DNA of 64,000 nucleotides from Hoeflea sp. (GTDB lineage: Bacteria; Pseudomonadota; Alphaproteobacteria; Rhizobiales; Rhizobiaceae): assembly GCF_002733955.1 (NCBI RefSeq), contig NZ_NVXQ01000022.1, positions 1 through 64,000 on the forward strand. The letters are read 5' to 3'. This document shows positions 8,521 through 18,468 of this stretch, piece after piece. A program made the translations under genes and the position numbers. The notes under the pieces are model-generated. The model saw only the letters and a list, made by a program, of their open reading frames with translations. It did no database searches and was not told where the DNA came from. The number at the start of each line of letters is the position of its first letter. Position 1 is the first letter of the stretch.

Positions 8521-9018
8521 ATGTCCCTTCCAGACAAAGCCTTTCCGGTCTCGTGGGACCAGTTTCACCGTGACGCGCGGGCGCTTGCCTGGAGGTTGAG
8601 CGGCAGCGGACAGGTCTGGAACTCGATTGTCTGCATCACCCGTGGCGGGCTGGTTCCCGCGGCCATCATCTCCCGCGAACTCGACATCCGCCGCATCGAC
8701 ACGGTTTCGGTCGCCTCCTACCATGACTATGTCAACCAGGGCGAAATGCAGGTTCTCAAGGAAATCAATTCCGAGATCCTGGAGACGGAAGGCGAAGGCG
8801 TCCTCATCGTCGACGATCTGACCGACACCGGCAAGACCGCGGCCATTGTCCGCGCCATGCTGCCGAAAGCCCATTTCGCCACCGTCTACGCCAAGCCCAA
8901 AGGCCGGCCGCTGGTTGACACCTTCGTCACCGAGGTCAGCCAGGACACCTGGATCTATTTCCCCTGGGACATGGGCTTTGCCTATGTCGAACCGATCGCC
9001 AAGGACTCCCGCGGCTAG
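8521..9018 (+). CDS. gpt: xanthine phosphoribosyltransferase
   Basis: A 165-residue type I phosphoribosyltransferase. The PRPP-binding loop is [14 protein letters not shown] (about residues 97-110), the N-terminal loop [16 protein letters not shown] is typical of Gpt, and [10 protein letters not shown] near the C terminus is the base-binding part of xanthine-guanine PRTases. It salvages xanthine (and guanine) to XMP/GMP. The start at 8521 has AAGGAA 8 bp upstream; an upstream in-frame ATG at 8362 would add a proline/arginine-rich extension not found in the family. Gene stands alone, 257 bp after the stress protein. Confidence 0.93.
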   Translation: MSLPDKAFPVSWDQFHRDARALAWRLSGSGQVWNSIVCITRGGLVPAAIISRELDIRRIDTVSVASYHDYVNQGEMQVLKEINSEILETEGEGVLIVDDLTDTGKTAAIVRAMLPKAHFATVYAKPKGRPLVDTFVTEVSQDTWIYFPWDMGFAYVEPIAKDSRG

Positions 9019-9413
9019 GCCGAAGCCGGGATCTGAAGAGAAGATCAGTTCGAGCGCCCTCGTGTGTCGCTGATGCGCGTCGTTCTCATGCATGCCGCGT
9101 TCAAGGGCGTGCGCATGAGCGGCAACATTTATGCGGCGCTCAAATTCACACAGCCCCTTTGCACATCGGCCTGCACGCGCGACGCTTTTGCAAGCCAAAG
9201 CCGTAAGCCGTGTATCGGCAAGGCGCCTGCTGTCGCAGCAGCCCGGCAAAAACCCGAGACATCGCATGTTTCACAAAAGCTGTTGTTAACGGTCTTTATA
9301 TACATTTGCCGGATTATGCCGTGTCAGACATGATGACCCGGCTGGAATGATATCAGCTTGTAAAAGCCTCCTGGGAGGCATGCATCGCGGCCCAAGGGCA
9401 GACCATTCCCACC
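9019..9413. other. intergenic stretch, 395 bp
   Basis: No gene supported. It contains an AT-rich patch at about 9290-9310 (GTTAACGGTCTTTATATAC) that may be a promoter for the two downstream genes, and a short perfect hairpin GCCTCC-TG-GGAGGC at 9366-9379. No recognisable flagellar-type promoter. Confidence 0.3.
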
Positions 9414-9749
9414 ATGCAGCAATCAACGCCACCAGCCAGCAACCTGTTCAGGCAATGCCGCATTGTCGGCATCAACCTTGCCGTGATCATGGTCGTGTTG
9501 GCGGCTGCGGCCATTGTTCCGCGGAACGGTCAGGCGCTGGTCATGGTTTCGCCCTGGAGCGAACCCGGACACGTGGTGGATGTCATCGCCGAGGCCGGCG
9601 GATCAATCATCAACGGCACCGGCGCGCCCTACGCCGCAATCGCATATTCCGACGAGCCCGGCTTTGCCTTCCGCCTGTTCAAGTCAGGCGCCATGCTGGT
9701 CCTCGACGGCAGTCTCGCTTACTTTTGCAGGAGTACACCTTCGCCATGA
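9414..9749 (+). CDS. small single-pass membrane protein upstream of a chemoreceptor
   Basis: A 111-residue protein with an N-terminal transmembrane helix or uncleaved signal (about residues 18-38, IVGINLAVIMVVLAAAAIV) and a short extracytoplasmic part containing GGSIINGTGAPYAAIAYS. Its last codons overlap the chemoreceptor start by 4 bp (9746-9749), so the two are translationally coupled. No known domain. The pairing suggests an accessory or sensory partner of the receptor, which is inference. Confidence 0.6.
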   Translation: MQQSTPPASNLFRQCRIVGINLAVIMVVLAAAAIVPRNGQALVMVSPWSEPGHVVDVIAEAGGSIINGTGAPYAAIAYSDEPGFAFRLFKSGAMLVLDGSLAYFCRSTPSP

Positions 9750-11458
9750 ACTACATGAATTCGCTTCGCACGCGCGCAGCCATTGCGATTGTATCGCTGC
9801 TGTGGGTCAACGTCGTCCTGATGGCCTTGCGTGCCTGGTGGGGTATGGATGCCAATCCGGTCGTGGTGCTGGGAGGTGGTGCAGCCATCGCCGGCGTTGC
9901 GACCCTGACATGGTGGCATGACCGAACCGGCACGGCGACGCAGATTTCGACGGCCCTTGCCCATGCGGCCAGTGTCGCCCTGCTGGTCTACGCCTTTTCC
10001 GGCTCGCCCTACCAGATTGACATGCACATGTATTTCTTCGCCAGCTTGGCGATTTGCGCAATCTGGGTCAGCTGGAAACCAACATTGGCGTTCGCCGGCC
10101 TGACGGCAGTGCACCACCTGGTGTTGTTTTTCCTGATCCCCACCGCTGTCTTTCCCGGCGAATCCGATTTCGGTCGCGTCGTGCTGCATGCGGTAATCCT
10201 CATTCTTGAAGCCGGCGCCTTGTTGGCACTGGGGCATTCGCTCGCCACGGCCTTTGCCGAGAACGAAGAAGCCATCACCAGTGCCCGTACCGCAAATGAG
10301 CAGGCCGGCGAAATGTCGCAAAAGGCCGAGCAGGCGCAGCAACAAAACCTCGAGGACGCAAGACGCCGCGAAGCCGAACGTGCTGCCGACACCGAACGCT
10401 TGCAGTTCGCCATGCAGTCACTCGGCGGTGGCCTTCGCCAACTTGCGGCGGGTGACCTGCGCGTGCGCATCACCGACCGTTTCGACGACACGCTCGAGGT
10501 GCTTCGTGATGATTTCAATACGTCCATGGAATCGCTCGAAAAACTGGTCGCCGAAGTCGGTGGCTCGGCACGCCAGATGAGCGAAGGCTCCAACAAGGCC
10601 TGCTCCGATGCCGAGCGGATCTCCAAGAGCACCGAGCATCAGGCCGTCTCGCTCGAAGAAACGGCAGCAGCCATCGGCCGTATCACCAACAATGTCCAAA
10701 CGGCCTCAAAACGGGCCAGCGAGGCAGGACGCCTTGTTGACGAAGCCACCAGAAACGCCACCGTTTCCGAAGACGTCGTCTCCAAGGCCGTCAGCGCCAT
10801 GACGGAGATCGAAGGATCCTCGAGACAGATCGGACAGATCATCACCGTCATCGACGAAATCGCCTTCCAGACCAACCTGCTGGCACTCAATGCAGGAGTG
10901 GAAGCGGCGCGTGCGGGTGAAGCCGGCAAGGGCTTTGCGGTTGTCGCCCAGGAGGTGCGTGAACTTGCCCAGCGCTCGGCCAGTGCGGCAAAGGAGATCA
11001 ACGCCCTGATCGATACGTCCTCGACCCAGGTGAGCAATGGCGTCACCCTGGTCAACCAGACCGGTGAAGCGCTCCGCTCGATCGGTGAGCAAGTCAAGGA
11101 AATCAACGATTATATCGCCAAGATTGTTGAAACCTCCCGCGAACAGGCAACGGACATCTCCGAGATCAACTCGGCCGTGGTCAATATGGACCAGACCACC
11201 CAGCAAAACGCGGCACTTGTTTCCGACACCGCCAAATCCGTCCGCGGCCTGGCCACGGATGCCGACGGGCTTGTGTCCAAACTCGCGGTGTTCAGCATCA
11301 GCGAACGCAGCATGCCACGACCGGTCCACGCAGCAAGCCCCAAGCCTGCCACGGCTGCCGCAGCGAAACCGGCGCCGCAGGTTCAACGCCCGATTCGCCA
11401 GGCAGCAGGCGGCGGTGGCGCAGCTGTCGCGATGGCGCAGGAATGGGACGAATTCTGA
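9746..11458 (+). CDS. methyl-accepting chemotaxis protein with six-TM sensor
   Basis: A 570-residue receptor. Residues about 10-180 form roughly six transmembrane helices carrying histidine-rich spots (DMHMYFF, VHHLVLFF), a membrane-embedded sensor rather than a periplasmic one. A coiled coil (about 185-225) leads to a HAMP-like segment (GGGLRQLAAGDLRVRI) and the signalling domain with the invariant hairpin DEIAFQTNLLALNAGVEAAR. The protein ends in EWDEF, a W-x-x-F pentapeptide of the CheR/CheB tethering type. ATG 9746 has AGGAG about 13 bp upstream. No other che genes are near, so it is an orphan receptor. Confidence 0.93.
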   Translation: MNYMNSLRTRAAIAIVSLLWVNVVLMALRAWWGMDANPVVVLGGGAAIAGVATLTWWHDRTGTATQISTALAHAASVALLVYAFSGSPYQIDMHMYFFASLAICAIWVSWKPTLAFAGLTAVHHLVLFFLIPTAVFPGESDFGRVVLHAVILILEAGALLALGHSLATAFAENEEAITSARTANEQAGEMSQKAEQAQQQNLEDARRREAERAADTERLQFAMQSLGGGLRQLAAGDLRVRITDRFDDTLEVLRDDFNTSMESLEKLVAEVGGSARQMSEGSNKACSDAERISKSTEHQAVSLEETAAAIGRITNNVQTASKRASEAGRLVDEATRNATVSEDVVSKAVSAMTEIEGSSRQIGQIITVIDEIAFQTNLLALNAGVEAARAGEAGKGFAVVAQEVRELAQRSASAAKEINALIDTSSTQVSNGVTLVNQTGEALRSIGEQVKEINDYIAKIVETSREQATDISEINSAVVNMDQTTQQNAALVSDTAKSVRGLATDADGLVSKLAVFSISERSMPRPVHAASPKPATAAAAKPAPQVQRPIRQAAGGGGAAVAMAQEWDEF

Positions 11459-11528
11459 TACGGCAAAGGCCTGGACAAGGCTCCCGCCCTCAAGCGCCTT
11501 GGACTTGGGCACCGGCTGCCCTATATCT

Positions 11529-11556
11529 GGGACACAGCAAACGCTGTGTCCCTTTT
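11529..11556 (+). terminator. rho-independent terminator after the chemoreceptor
   Basis: Perfect 10-bp stem GGGACACAGC / GCTGTGTCCC with loop AAAC, followed by TTTT (11553-11556). It lies 70 bp after the receptor stop. Confidence 0.85.
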
Positions 11557-11731
11557 CGGTTACCCCTGTGCCCAGGCTCGGCTCAAGCAGCATGACCCGG
11601 CGCAAGGTAGCCGAATCATCAAGTTTGTGTTCCGCCGACCTGCTTCGCGACAAGCGACGATACGGACAGGCGCGGTTGTATCAAATCGGTCACAGTTTTG
11701 TGCCAAATTGAAATCAGGAGATTCGACAGAC

Positions 11732-12232
11732 ATGACAGCTTTTGACAGGCTCAAGACCTTGCTGGACCTGTTCAGGCATACAGGCGACGCAGGGCCAAAA
11801 CTGAAAAAGAAAACCAAGCGGCAGTCAGCGGCGATGATTTTCCGTGGCGCGGGAGAAAGCTGTGAACTGCTTCTGATCACCAGCCGCGACACCGGCCGCT
11901 GGATTGTCCCGAAAGGCTGGATCGAAGAGGGAGAAGACGGCGCAGACGCTGCGGTTCGCGAGACCTGGGAAGAAGCCGGCCTGATCGGCGAAGTCCAGCC
12001 TGGCGGCCCGATCGGCTGCTACCGCTACATCAAGCAGAGAGAGCGGCGCCGCGACGCCCTGTGTGATGTTGACGTCTACCTTCTCAAGCTGCTCGAAGAG
12101 CGCAAGCAATGGCCCGAAAGCGATGACCGGCGGCGCAAATGGTTCCCGGTGGCAACCGCGATCGGCCTGGTCGCCGAAGACGGCCTCAAGGACGTGATCC
12201 GCAACGCCTTCCAGTCCGTCAAAGCAGCCTGA
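11732..12232 (+). CDS. Nudix hydrolase, diphosphoinositol-polyphosphate type
   Basis: A 166-residue Nudix protein. The Nudix box G-x5-E-x7-REUxEExGU is complete: GWIEEGEDGADAAVRETWEE then AGL. The SGRWIVPKG-like stretch DTGRWIVPKGW and the short length match bacterial relatives of the DIPP subfamily (diphosphoinositol polyphosphates, diadenosine polyphosphates). Start ATG 11732 has AGGAG 12 bp upstream; longer in-frame starts run into the terminator region. A single gene between two terminators. Confidence 0.88.
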   Translation: MTAFDRLKTLLDLFRHTGDAGPKLKKKTKRQSAAMIFRGAGESCELLLITSRDTGRWIVPKGWIEEGEDGADAAVRETWEEAGLIGEVQPGGPIGCYRYIKQRERRRDALCDVDVYLLKLLEERKQWPESDDRRRKWFPVATAIGLVAEDGLKDVIRNAFQSVKAA

Positions 12233-12511
12233 CCTGATTGCTTTTCAAGCAACCCCGCTATTGCTCTTCGTTGCTCACAGCTCTCGCAGAGCAAATCTGC
12301 TACCGGCGTGACCACGTGCAGCTCTCCACTGCTGCGAAACTTGACCGGCAAGCCTATATCGGCCTCCTCCCTGCACTGCTCCTAAAGCATTGATTACGCG
12401 CCGGTCCTATCAGAATTGAGTCGGCTGACCATCGGCGCAGATTGAGCCGCAGCAATTCTTTCACGTTTCTGCGAGCAATGGCGCGGGCTATGAAATCTGT
12501 GATTGTCCTCG

Positions 12512-12533
12512 TTTTCCACAGTGCTTTTCCACT
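12512..12533 (+). promoter_or_regulatory. two DnaA-box-like sites
   Basis: TTTTCCACA (12512-12520) and TTTTCCACT (12525-12533) differ from the DnaA consensus TTATCCACA by one and two bases, in the same orientation, 13 bp apart. Ribonucleotide reductase genes are DnaA targets in some bacteria; binding here is inference. Confidence 0.3.
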
Positions 12534-12774
12534 AGATATGGTGTGCAAGAATCTGCCACCGACAACCCCTTGACGCATCCACCCGAGTCGCTGCTTATAG
12601 GACAAACGTTGCGGCGGCGGCGCGGCTGGGATGTTCAGAGGCCAGTCAAATCTCGACATTTTGCGTTTCACAGCATCTTTCCCCGTGAGAGTCACGGTGG
12701 TTCGAGGGGCTCGCTTTGATGCGAAAAAATGCCGGCGATCTGCCATATTGGGGACTGGCATAAATTACTTGTTA

Positions 12775-12790
12775 ACACTATATTTAGTGT
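12775..12790 (+). promoter_or_regulatory. NrdR box upstream of nrdJ
   Basis: ACACTATATTTAGTGT matches the NrdR consensus acaCwAtATaTwGtgt almost perfectly and is near-palindromic. It lies 164 bp before the nrdJ start. NrdR is the ATP/dATP-sensing repressor of ribonucleotide reductase genes. NrdR boxes usually occur in pairs; a clear second box at the usual spacing is not visible. Confidence 0.8.
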
Positions 12791-12953
12791 TTGCAGCCAA
12801 CCTAACCACAAGATAGAGCATTCCCTGCGACGGGAATCTCACTGAGTGACCGAGTAAGATACACTGGCTGCGCAATGAGTGCGCGGCCTGCGGGACAGCT
12901 GTTGCCGAGACGCAAGAAATGCGTACGGCGTCGAATTCATAAAGAGGACTACA

Positions 12954-15900
12954 ATGCGCATCGAACGTCGGTTCACCAAAGACGGCCAGTCAGCCTATGC
13001 AGACATCGAATTCCGCAAGGCTACGAGCGAGATCAAGAACCCTGACGGTTCGGTGGTCTTCCGCCTCGCCGACATCGACGTGCCGGTCCAGTTCAGCCAG
13101 GTCGCAGCCGACATCCTGGCGCAGAAATATTTCCGCAAGGCCGGCGTTCCCGCGCGCCTGAAGAAGGTCGAGGAAAACTCCGTCCCGTCATGGCTGTGGC
13201 GCTCGGTCGCCGATGAAGAGGCTCTTGCCGAGCTCCCCGAAGACGAGCGCTACGGCTCGGAAACCGATGCCCGCCAGGTCTTTGACCGGCTCGCCGGCAC
13301 CTGGACCTACTGGGGCTGGAAGGGCGGCTACTTCTCCTCCGAAGACGACGCCCGCGCCTTCATGGACGAGCAGGCCTACATGCTCGCCACCCAGCGCGTT
13401 GCCCCCAACTCCCCGCAGTGGTTCAACACCGGCCTGCACTGGGCCTACGGCATCGACGGCCCCGGCCAGGGCCATTTCTATGTCGACCCGTTCACCGGCA
13501 AGCTGACCAAGTCGAAATCCTCCTACGAGCACCCGCAGCCGCATGCCTGCTTCATCCAGTCGGTCGAGGACGATCTCGTCAACGAGAACGGCATCATGGA
13601 CCTCTGGGTCCGCGAAGCGCGCCTGTTCAAATACGGCTCCGGCACCGGCTCCAACTTCTCGCATCTGCGCGGTGAAGGCGAAAAGCTGTCAGGTGGCGGC
13701 AAGTCGTCGGGCCTGATGAGCTTCCTCAAGATCGGCGACCGAGCAGCCGGCGCCATCAAGTCGGGCGGCACCACCCGCCGCGCGGCCAAGATGGTCGTGG
13801 TCGACATCGATCACCCCGATATCGAGGACTACATCAACTGGAAGGTCAAGGAAGAGCAGAAGGTTGCAGCCCTCGTCACCGGTTCCAAGATCGTGGCGAC
13901 GCACCTCAAGGCCATCATGAAGGCCTGCATGAACTGCGAAGCCGACAATGACGCCTGCTTCGATCCCAAGCAGAACCCGGCGCTCAAGCGCGAGATCAAG
14001 GCTGCCAAGAAGGATCAGGTGCCGGAAAACTACGTCAAGCGCGTCATCCAGTTTGCACGCCAGGGCTACTCCGACATCGAATTCAAGACCTACGACACCG
14101 ACTGGGATTCGGAAGCCTACCTGACGGTTTCGGGCCAGAACTCCAACAACTCGGTCTCGATCAAGGACGACTTCCTGCAGGCCGTTGAAGCCGACGGCGA
14201 GTGGAACCTGACCGCCCGCAAGGACGGCAAGGTGATGAAGACGCTCAAGGCCCGTGACCTGTGGGAATCCATCGGCCATGCGGCCTGGGCGTCGGCCGAC
14301 CCGGGCCTGCACTACAACACCACCATGAACGACTGGCACACCTGCCCGGCGGCCGGTCCGATCCGCGCTTCCAACCCGTGCTCGGAATACATGTTCCTCG
14401 ACGACACGGCCTGCAACCTTGCCTCGCTCAACCTGCTGCGTTTCAAGGACAAGGACACCAAGCGCATCAACATTGCCGATTACGAGCATGCCGTCCGGCT
14501 CTGGACCATCGTGCTGGAAGTCTCGGTGATGATGGCGCAGTTCCCCTCGCACCAGATTGCCGAGCTCTCCTACAAGTACCGCACGCTCGGCCTTGGCTTC
14601 GCCAATATCGGCGGCCTGCTGATGACCACCGGCATTCCCTATGACTCCAAGGAAGGCCGCGCCATCTGCGGTGCGCTGACCGCGATCATGACCGGCGTGG
14701 CCTACGCCACCTCGGCCGAAATGGCCGGCGAGATCGGCCCCTTTGCCGGTTTCAAGGAAAACAAGAAGAACATGCTGCGGGTGATCCGCAACCATCGCCG
14801 CGCAGCCCACGGCGAAGTCACCGGCTACGAGGACCTGTCGGTCAACCCGGTCGCACTGATCCATGAGGATTGCCCGGACCAGGACCTGATCACCCACGCA
14901 ACGGCTGCCTGGGACAAGGCGCTCGCGCTCGGCGAAAAGCACGGCTACCGCAATGCGCAGGCCACCGTGATCGCGCCCACCGGCACCATCGGCCTGGTGA
15001 TGGATTGCGACACCACCGGCATTGAGCCGGACTTCGCGCTGGTCAAGTTCAAGAAGCTCGCCGGCGGCGGCTACTTCAAGATCATCAACAACGCGGTGCC
15101 TGAGGCGCTGCGCACGCTGGGCTATTCCGAGGCCCAGCTGGCCGAGATCGAGGCCTATGCGGTCGGTCACGGCAACATCAACCAGGCGCCCGGCATCAAC
15201 CCCGGCTCGCTCAAGGCCAAGGGCTTCACCGACGCCCAGATCGAAGCCGTCAACGGCGCCACCAAGGCCGCCTTCGACATCAAGTTCGTGTTCAACAAGT
15301 GGACGCTGGGCGAGGAGTTCTGCAAGGACGTGCTCGGCTTCACCGATGAGCAGATGAACGATTTCTCCTTCGACATGCTCTCGGCCATGGGCTTTTCCAA
15401 GAAGGACATCGAGGCCGCCAACATCCATGTCTGTGGCGCGATGACGCTCGAAGGTGCGCCGCACCTGAAGGAAGAGCACTATCCGGTGTTCGATTGCGCC
15501 AACCCGTGCGGCAAGGTCGGCAAGCGCTACCTGTCGGTGGAAAGCCACATCCGCATGATGGCGGCCGCCCAGCCGTTCATCTCGGGCGCGATCTCGAAGA
15601 CCATCAACATGGCCAACGACGCCACCGTTGATGACTGCAAGAACGCCTACATGCTGTCGTGGAAGCTGGCGCTGAAGGCCAACGCGCTCTACCGCGACGG
15701 CTCCAAGCTGTCACAGCCGCTCAACGCCTCGCTGATCGAGGATGACGAGGACGAGGATGACGCCATCGAGACGCTGGTGGCCCAGCCGGCTGCCGCCCAG
15801 GCCGTCGCCGTCACCGAGAAGATCGTCGAGCGCGTGGTCGAGCGTCTCTACCGCGACCGCGAGAAGCTCCCCAACCGCCGCAAGGGCTACACCCAGAAAG

Positions 15901-16772
15901 CCGTCATCGGCGGCCACAAGGTCTATCTGCGCACCGGCGAATTCGACGATGGCCGTCTCGGCGAGATCTTCATCGACATGCACAAGGAAGGTGCTGCCTT
16001 CCGGGCGATGATGAACAACTTCGCCATCGCCATCTCGCTCGGCCTGCAATACGGCGTGCCGCTCGAGGAATATGTCGAGGCCTTCACCTTCACCAAGTTC
16101 GAGCCTGCCGGCATGGTGCAGGGCAACGACGCCATCAAGAACGCCACCTCGATCCTGGATTACATCTTCCGCGAGCTGGCCGTTTCCTACCTGTCGCGTC
16201 ACGACCTGGCCCATGTCGACACGTCCGACTTCGGCAACACGGCACTCGGCAAGGGCATTTCCGAAGGCAAGGCACAGCCCTTCTCCAAGGGCCTGACCCG
16301 CGGCGCATCACTCAAGGTCGTCACCGGTGCGGGTGCCGCCGGCAGCACCGAACCCAAGGGCCAGGCCGCTCCCGCCAAGGGCGCACCAGCCTCCGGCTCC
16401 TCGGTGATCACCGCCTCGTTCTCGTCAAAGGCAACGTCGAGCAAGACCTCCAGCAACCTGGCGGTCAAGTCTGACGAGGCCGAAGCGCTCGCCACCGACG
16501 GCGCCGTCGCCTTCAAGCGGGACTACGAGGAACGCGCCGAAGAACTGGCGGTCGAGATCGAAATGGACGAGACCCTGTTCTCCGACGACGCCGCCGACGA
16601 GGCAGCCCAGGCCAAGGTCGACGCCAAGAAGGTCGAAGCCGACCGCCGCGCCAAGTCGATCATGCAGGGCTACACCGGCAACATGTGCGCCGAATGCCAG
16701 AACTTCACCATGGTGCGCAACGGGACCTGCGAGAAGTGCGACACCTGTGGATCGACGAGCGGGTGCAGCTGA
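12954..16772 (+). CDS. nrdJ: vitamin B12-dependent ribonucleotide reductase (class II)
   Basis: A 1272-residue class II enzyme that reduces ribonucleotides using adenosylcobalamin. Recognisable parts are [14 protein letters not shown] in the N-terminal third, the catalytic-barrel stretch [20 protein letters not shown] (substrate loop with active-site Cys), and the C-terminal cysteine-rich tail CAECQNF...[14 protein letters not shown], a zinc-ribbon-like and redox-shuttling element. An alanine/serine-rich linker precedes the tail. ATG 12954 has AGAGGA 8 bp upstream; an earlier in-frame start at 12879 adds a cysteine-rich extension without support. Regulation by NrdR is indicated by the upstream box. 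No nrdA/nrdB is in the window. Confidence 0.97.
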   Translation: MRIERRFTKDGQSAYADIEFRKATSEIKNPDGSVVFRLADIDVPVQFSQVAADILAQKYFRKAGVPARLKKVEENSVPSWLWRSVADEEALAELPEDERYGSETDARQVFDRLAGTWTYWGWKGGYFSSEDDARAFMDEQAYMLATQRVAPNSPQWFNTGLHWAYGIDGPGQGHFYVDPFTGKLTKSKSSYEHPQPHACFIQSVEDDLVNENGIMDLWVREARLFKYGSGTGSNFSHLRGEGEKLSGGGKSSGLMSFLKIGDRAAGAIKSGGTTRRAAKMVVVDIDHPDIEDYINWKVKEEQKVAALVTGSKIVATHLKAIMKACMNCEADNDACFDPKQNPALKREIKAAKKDQVPENYVKRVIQFARQGYSDIEFKTYDTDWDSEAYLTVSGQNSNNSVSIKDDFLQAVEADGEWNLTARKDGKVMKTLKARDLWESIGHAAWASADPGLHYNTTMNDWHTCPAAGPIRASNPCSEYMFLDDTACNLASLNLLRFKDKDTKRINIADYEHAVRLWTIVLEVSVMMAQFPSHQIAELSYKYRTLGLGFANIGGLLMTTGIPYDSKEGRAICGALTAIMTGVAYATSAEMAGEIGPFAGFKENKKNMLRVIRNHRRAAHGEVTGYEDLSVNPVALIHEDCPDQDLITHATAAWDKALALGEKHGYRNAQATVIAPTGTIGLVMDCDTTGIEPDFALVKFKKLAGGGYFKIINNAVPEALRTLGYSEAQLAEIEAYAVGHGNINQAPGINPGSLKAKGFTDAQIEAVNGATKAAFDIKFVFNKWTLGEEFCKDVLGFTDEQMNDFSFDMLSAMGFSKKDIEAANIHVCGAMTLEGAPHLKEEHYPVFDCANPCGKVGKRYLSVESHIRMMAAAQPFISGAISKTINMANDATVDDCKNAYMLSWKLALKANALYRDGSKLSQPLNASLIEDDEDEDDAIETLVAQPAAAQAVAVTEKIVERVVERLYRDREKLPNRRKGYTQKAVIGGHKVYLRTGEFDDGRLGEIFIDMHKEGAAFRAMMNNFAIAISLGLQYGVPLEEYVEAFTFTKFEPAGMVQGNDAIKNATSILDYIFRELAVSYLSRHDLAHVDTSDFGNTALGKGISEGKAQPFSKGLTRGASLKVVTGAGAAGSTEPKGQAAPAKGAPASGSSVITASFSSKATSSKTSSNLAVKSDEAEALATDGAVAFKRDYEERAEELAVEIEMDETLFSDDAADEAAQAKVDAKKVEADRRAKSIMQGYTGNMCAECQNFTMVRNGTCEKCDTCGSTSGCS

Positions 16773-16796
16773 GGTCAATTTGAATTGAAAAGATCG

Positions 16797-16827
16797 GCCC
16801 GGGGGAAACCTCGGGCTGATTGCTTTT
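16797..16827 (+). terminator. probable terminator of nrdJ
   Basis: Hairpin GCCCGGGGG-AAA-CCTCGGGC (16797-16816, one mismatch region) followed by TGATTGCTTTTT, 25 bp after the nrdJ stop. Confidence 0.65.
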
Positions 16828-17116
16828 TGACACGCAGCTCCGTTCAAGTCCTGGTCATCTGTTCCAATTCACCGCCTGCGCATCCGGAATATCACGGAAT
16901 GGATCCTCGGCTCGGGGGCCGAGGATGACGACGGATGGGGCAAAGCCAACCGGTAAACCGAGGCTCATCAGGAGTTCAAGGACACTCCCACCTGTTTCGT
17001 CATCCTAGGGCTTGACCCTAGGATCCATTCCGCAATCTTCCGGTCCAGCAGGATGCGGGGTGTGGCACAAACCTCGAACGCCCTGGCCAGCGGCACGTTG
17101 AAAACCGCCAAACTAC

Positions 17117-17404
17117 TCACCACCCGGTCCCGCGAAACAGCTCGAACCAGTCCGGGTTGTGTTTCTCGATCAGTTCGATCTTCCATTGCCGCGGCCAGCG
17201 CTTGAGCGATTTCTCGCGCTGGATGGCGTCGCGGATATCAAAGTGCTCTTCATACCAGACCAGCCTGCGCAAACCGTAGCGGCCGGTAAAACGCGAGCCG
17301 GTGCCTGCCGCATGCTCGGGAATCCGTCGTCCCAGATCATTGGTGACGCCGATGTAAATGGTTCCGCCCTTGTGGCTGGCCAGCATGTAGACATAACCGG
17401 TCAT
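17117..17404 (-). CDS. GIY-YIG nuclease family protein, copy 1
   Basis: A 95-residue minimal GIY-YIG domain, complete: GYVYMLAS at residues 3-10 (the GIY strand), TIYIGVTND at 15-23 (the YIG strand), Arg 26/27 after the second strand, and a helix with REKSLKRW that supplies the catalytic Glu; it ends in NPDWFELF. Such small stand-alone proteins are putative endonucleases (the family of UPF0213/YhbQ-like proteins) of unclear role, with structure-specific DNA cutting suspected. This is the intact member of the tandem array. Confidence 0.88.
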   Translation of the reverse strand: MTGYVYMLASHKGGTIYIGVTNDLGRRIPEHAAGTGSRFTGRYGLRRLVWYEEHFDIRDAIQREKSLKRWPRQWKIELIEKHNPDWFELFRGTGW

Positions 17405-17656
17405 CGTGAAATGATACCGCAGGTTGCAGCATTACGGAATGGATCCTCGGCTCGGGGGCCGAGGTTGACGACGGATGGGACGAAGCCAACCGGCAAGCCG
17501 AGGATTATCAGGAGTTCAAGGACACTCCCACCCGCTTCGTCATCCTAGGGCTTGACCCTAGGATCCATACCGCGATCTTCCGGTCCAGCAGGATGCAGGG
17601 TGTGGCACAAACCTCGAACGCCCTGGCCACTGCTTGACTGAAAACCGCCGAACTAA

Positions 17657-17944
17657 TCACCACCCGGTGCCGCGAAACAGCTCGAACCAGTCCGGATTGT
17701 GTTTCTCGATCAGTTCGATCTTCCATTGCCGCGGCCAGCGCTTGAGCGATTTCTCGCGCTGGACGGCGTCGCGGATGTCGAAATGCTGTTCATACTAGAC
17801 AAGCCGGCTCAAACCGTAGCGGCCGGTAAAACGCGAGCCGGTGCCGCTCGCATGCTCCCGAACTCGCCGCCCCAGATCATTGGTGACGCCGATGTAAATG
17901 GTTCCGCCCTTGCGGCTGGCCAGCATGTAGACATAACCGGTCAT
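17657..17944 (-). pseudogene. GIY-YIG nuclease family protein, copy 2, nonsense mutation
   Basis: Same frame and length as copy 1 (95 codons) but codon 50, Trp in copies 1 and 3 (TGG), is TAG at 17797-17795. Other changes are substitutions. The N-terminal half with both GIY and YIG strands remains but the catalytic helix would be lost, so the gene is almost certainly inactive. Confidence 0.88.
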
Positions 17945-18195
17945 CCCGAGATGATACTGCAGGTTGCAACATCACGGAATGGATCCTCGGCTCGGGGGCC
18001 GAGGATGACGACGGATGGGGCGAAGTCAATTGGCAAGCCGAGGCTCATCAGGAGTTCAAGGACACTCCCACCCGCTTCGTCATCCTAGGGCTTGACCCTA
18101 GGATCCATACCGCGATCTTCCGGTCCAGCAGGATGCAGCGTGCGGCACGAACCTCGAACGCCCTGCCACCGGCGCGTTGGATGTCACCGAACTAC

Positions 18196-18468
18196 TCACC
18201 ACCCGGTCCCGCGAAACAGCTCGAACCAGTCCGGATTGTGTTTCTCGATCAGTTCGATTTTCCATTGCCGCGGCCAGCGCTTGAGCGATTTCTCGCGCTG
18301 GATGGCGTCGCGGATATCAAAGTGCTCTTCATACCAGACCAACCTGCGCAAACCGTAGCGACTGGTGAAACGCGAGCCGCCGCCTGCCGCATGCTCGGGA
18401 ATCCGTCGTCCCAGATCATTGGTGACGCCGATGTAAATGGTTCCGCCCTTGTAGAGATAACCGGTCAT
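18196..18468 (-). CDS. GIY-YIG nuclease family protein, copy 3, internal deletion
   Basis: A 90-residue copy in which the segment MLASH just after the first strand is missing (15-bp in-frame deletion): GYLYKGGTIYIG instead of GYVYMLASHKGGTIYIG. The rest is nearly identical to copy 1, including the catalytic helix. The shortened first loop probably disturbs the fold, so activity is doubtful although the frame is open. Confidence 0.8.
   Translation of the reverse strand: MTGYLYKGGTIYIGVTNDLGRRIPEHAAGGGSRFTSRYGLRRLVWYEEHFDIRDAIQREKSLKRWPRQWKIELIEKHNPDWFELFRGTGW

Larger units (their letters stand above)
12233..12953. other. long leader region upstream of nrdJ
   Basis: A 721-bp stretch without a convincing gene. 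It contains two DnaA-box-like sites (12512-12533), an NrdR box (12775-12790), and a short hairpin ATTCCC-TGCGAC-GGGAAT (12820-12837) in the probable leader. A minus-strand frame at 12354-12761 is arginine-rich and unlike a natural protein. No cobalamin riboswitch core (B12 box) is visible, although the enzyme needs B12. Confidence 0.5.

Noticed and set aside
9347..9745. 133-residue N-terminal extension of the chemoreceptor
   Set aside because: The in-frame stretch is low-quality histidine/arginine-rich sequence overlapping the small membrane protein; the receptor has a good start at 9746.
12354..12761. 135-codon minus-strand frame upstream of nrdJ
   Set aside because: Arginine-rich without domain, and overlaps the DnaA-like sites; more likely chance.
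12762..12953. Cobalamin riboswitch before the B12-dependent reductase
   Set aside because: No B12 box or matching core was found by eye; only a short hairpin and the NrdR box are visible.
13689..15548. Long open frame of 619 codons on the minus strand inside nrdJ
   Set aside because: It is a mirror of the strong third-position GC bias of nrdJ; it has no family resemblance, an H/G/V/D-rich antisense composition and no ribosome binding site.
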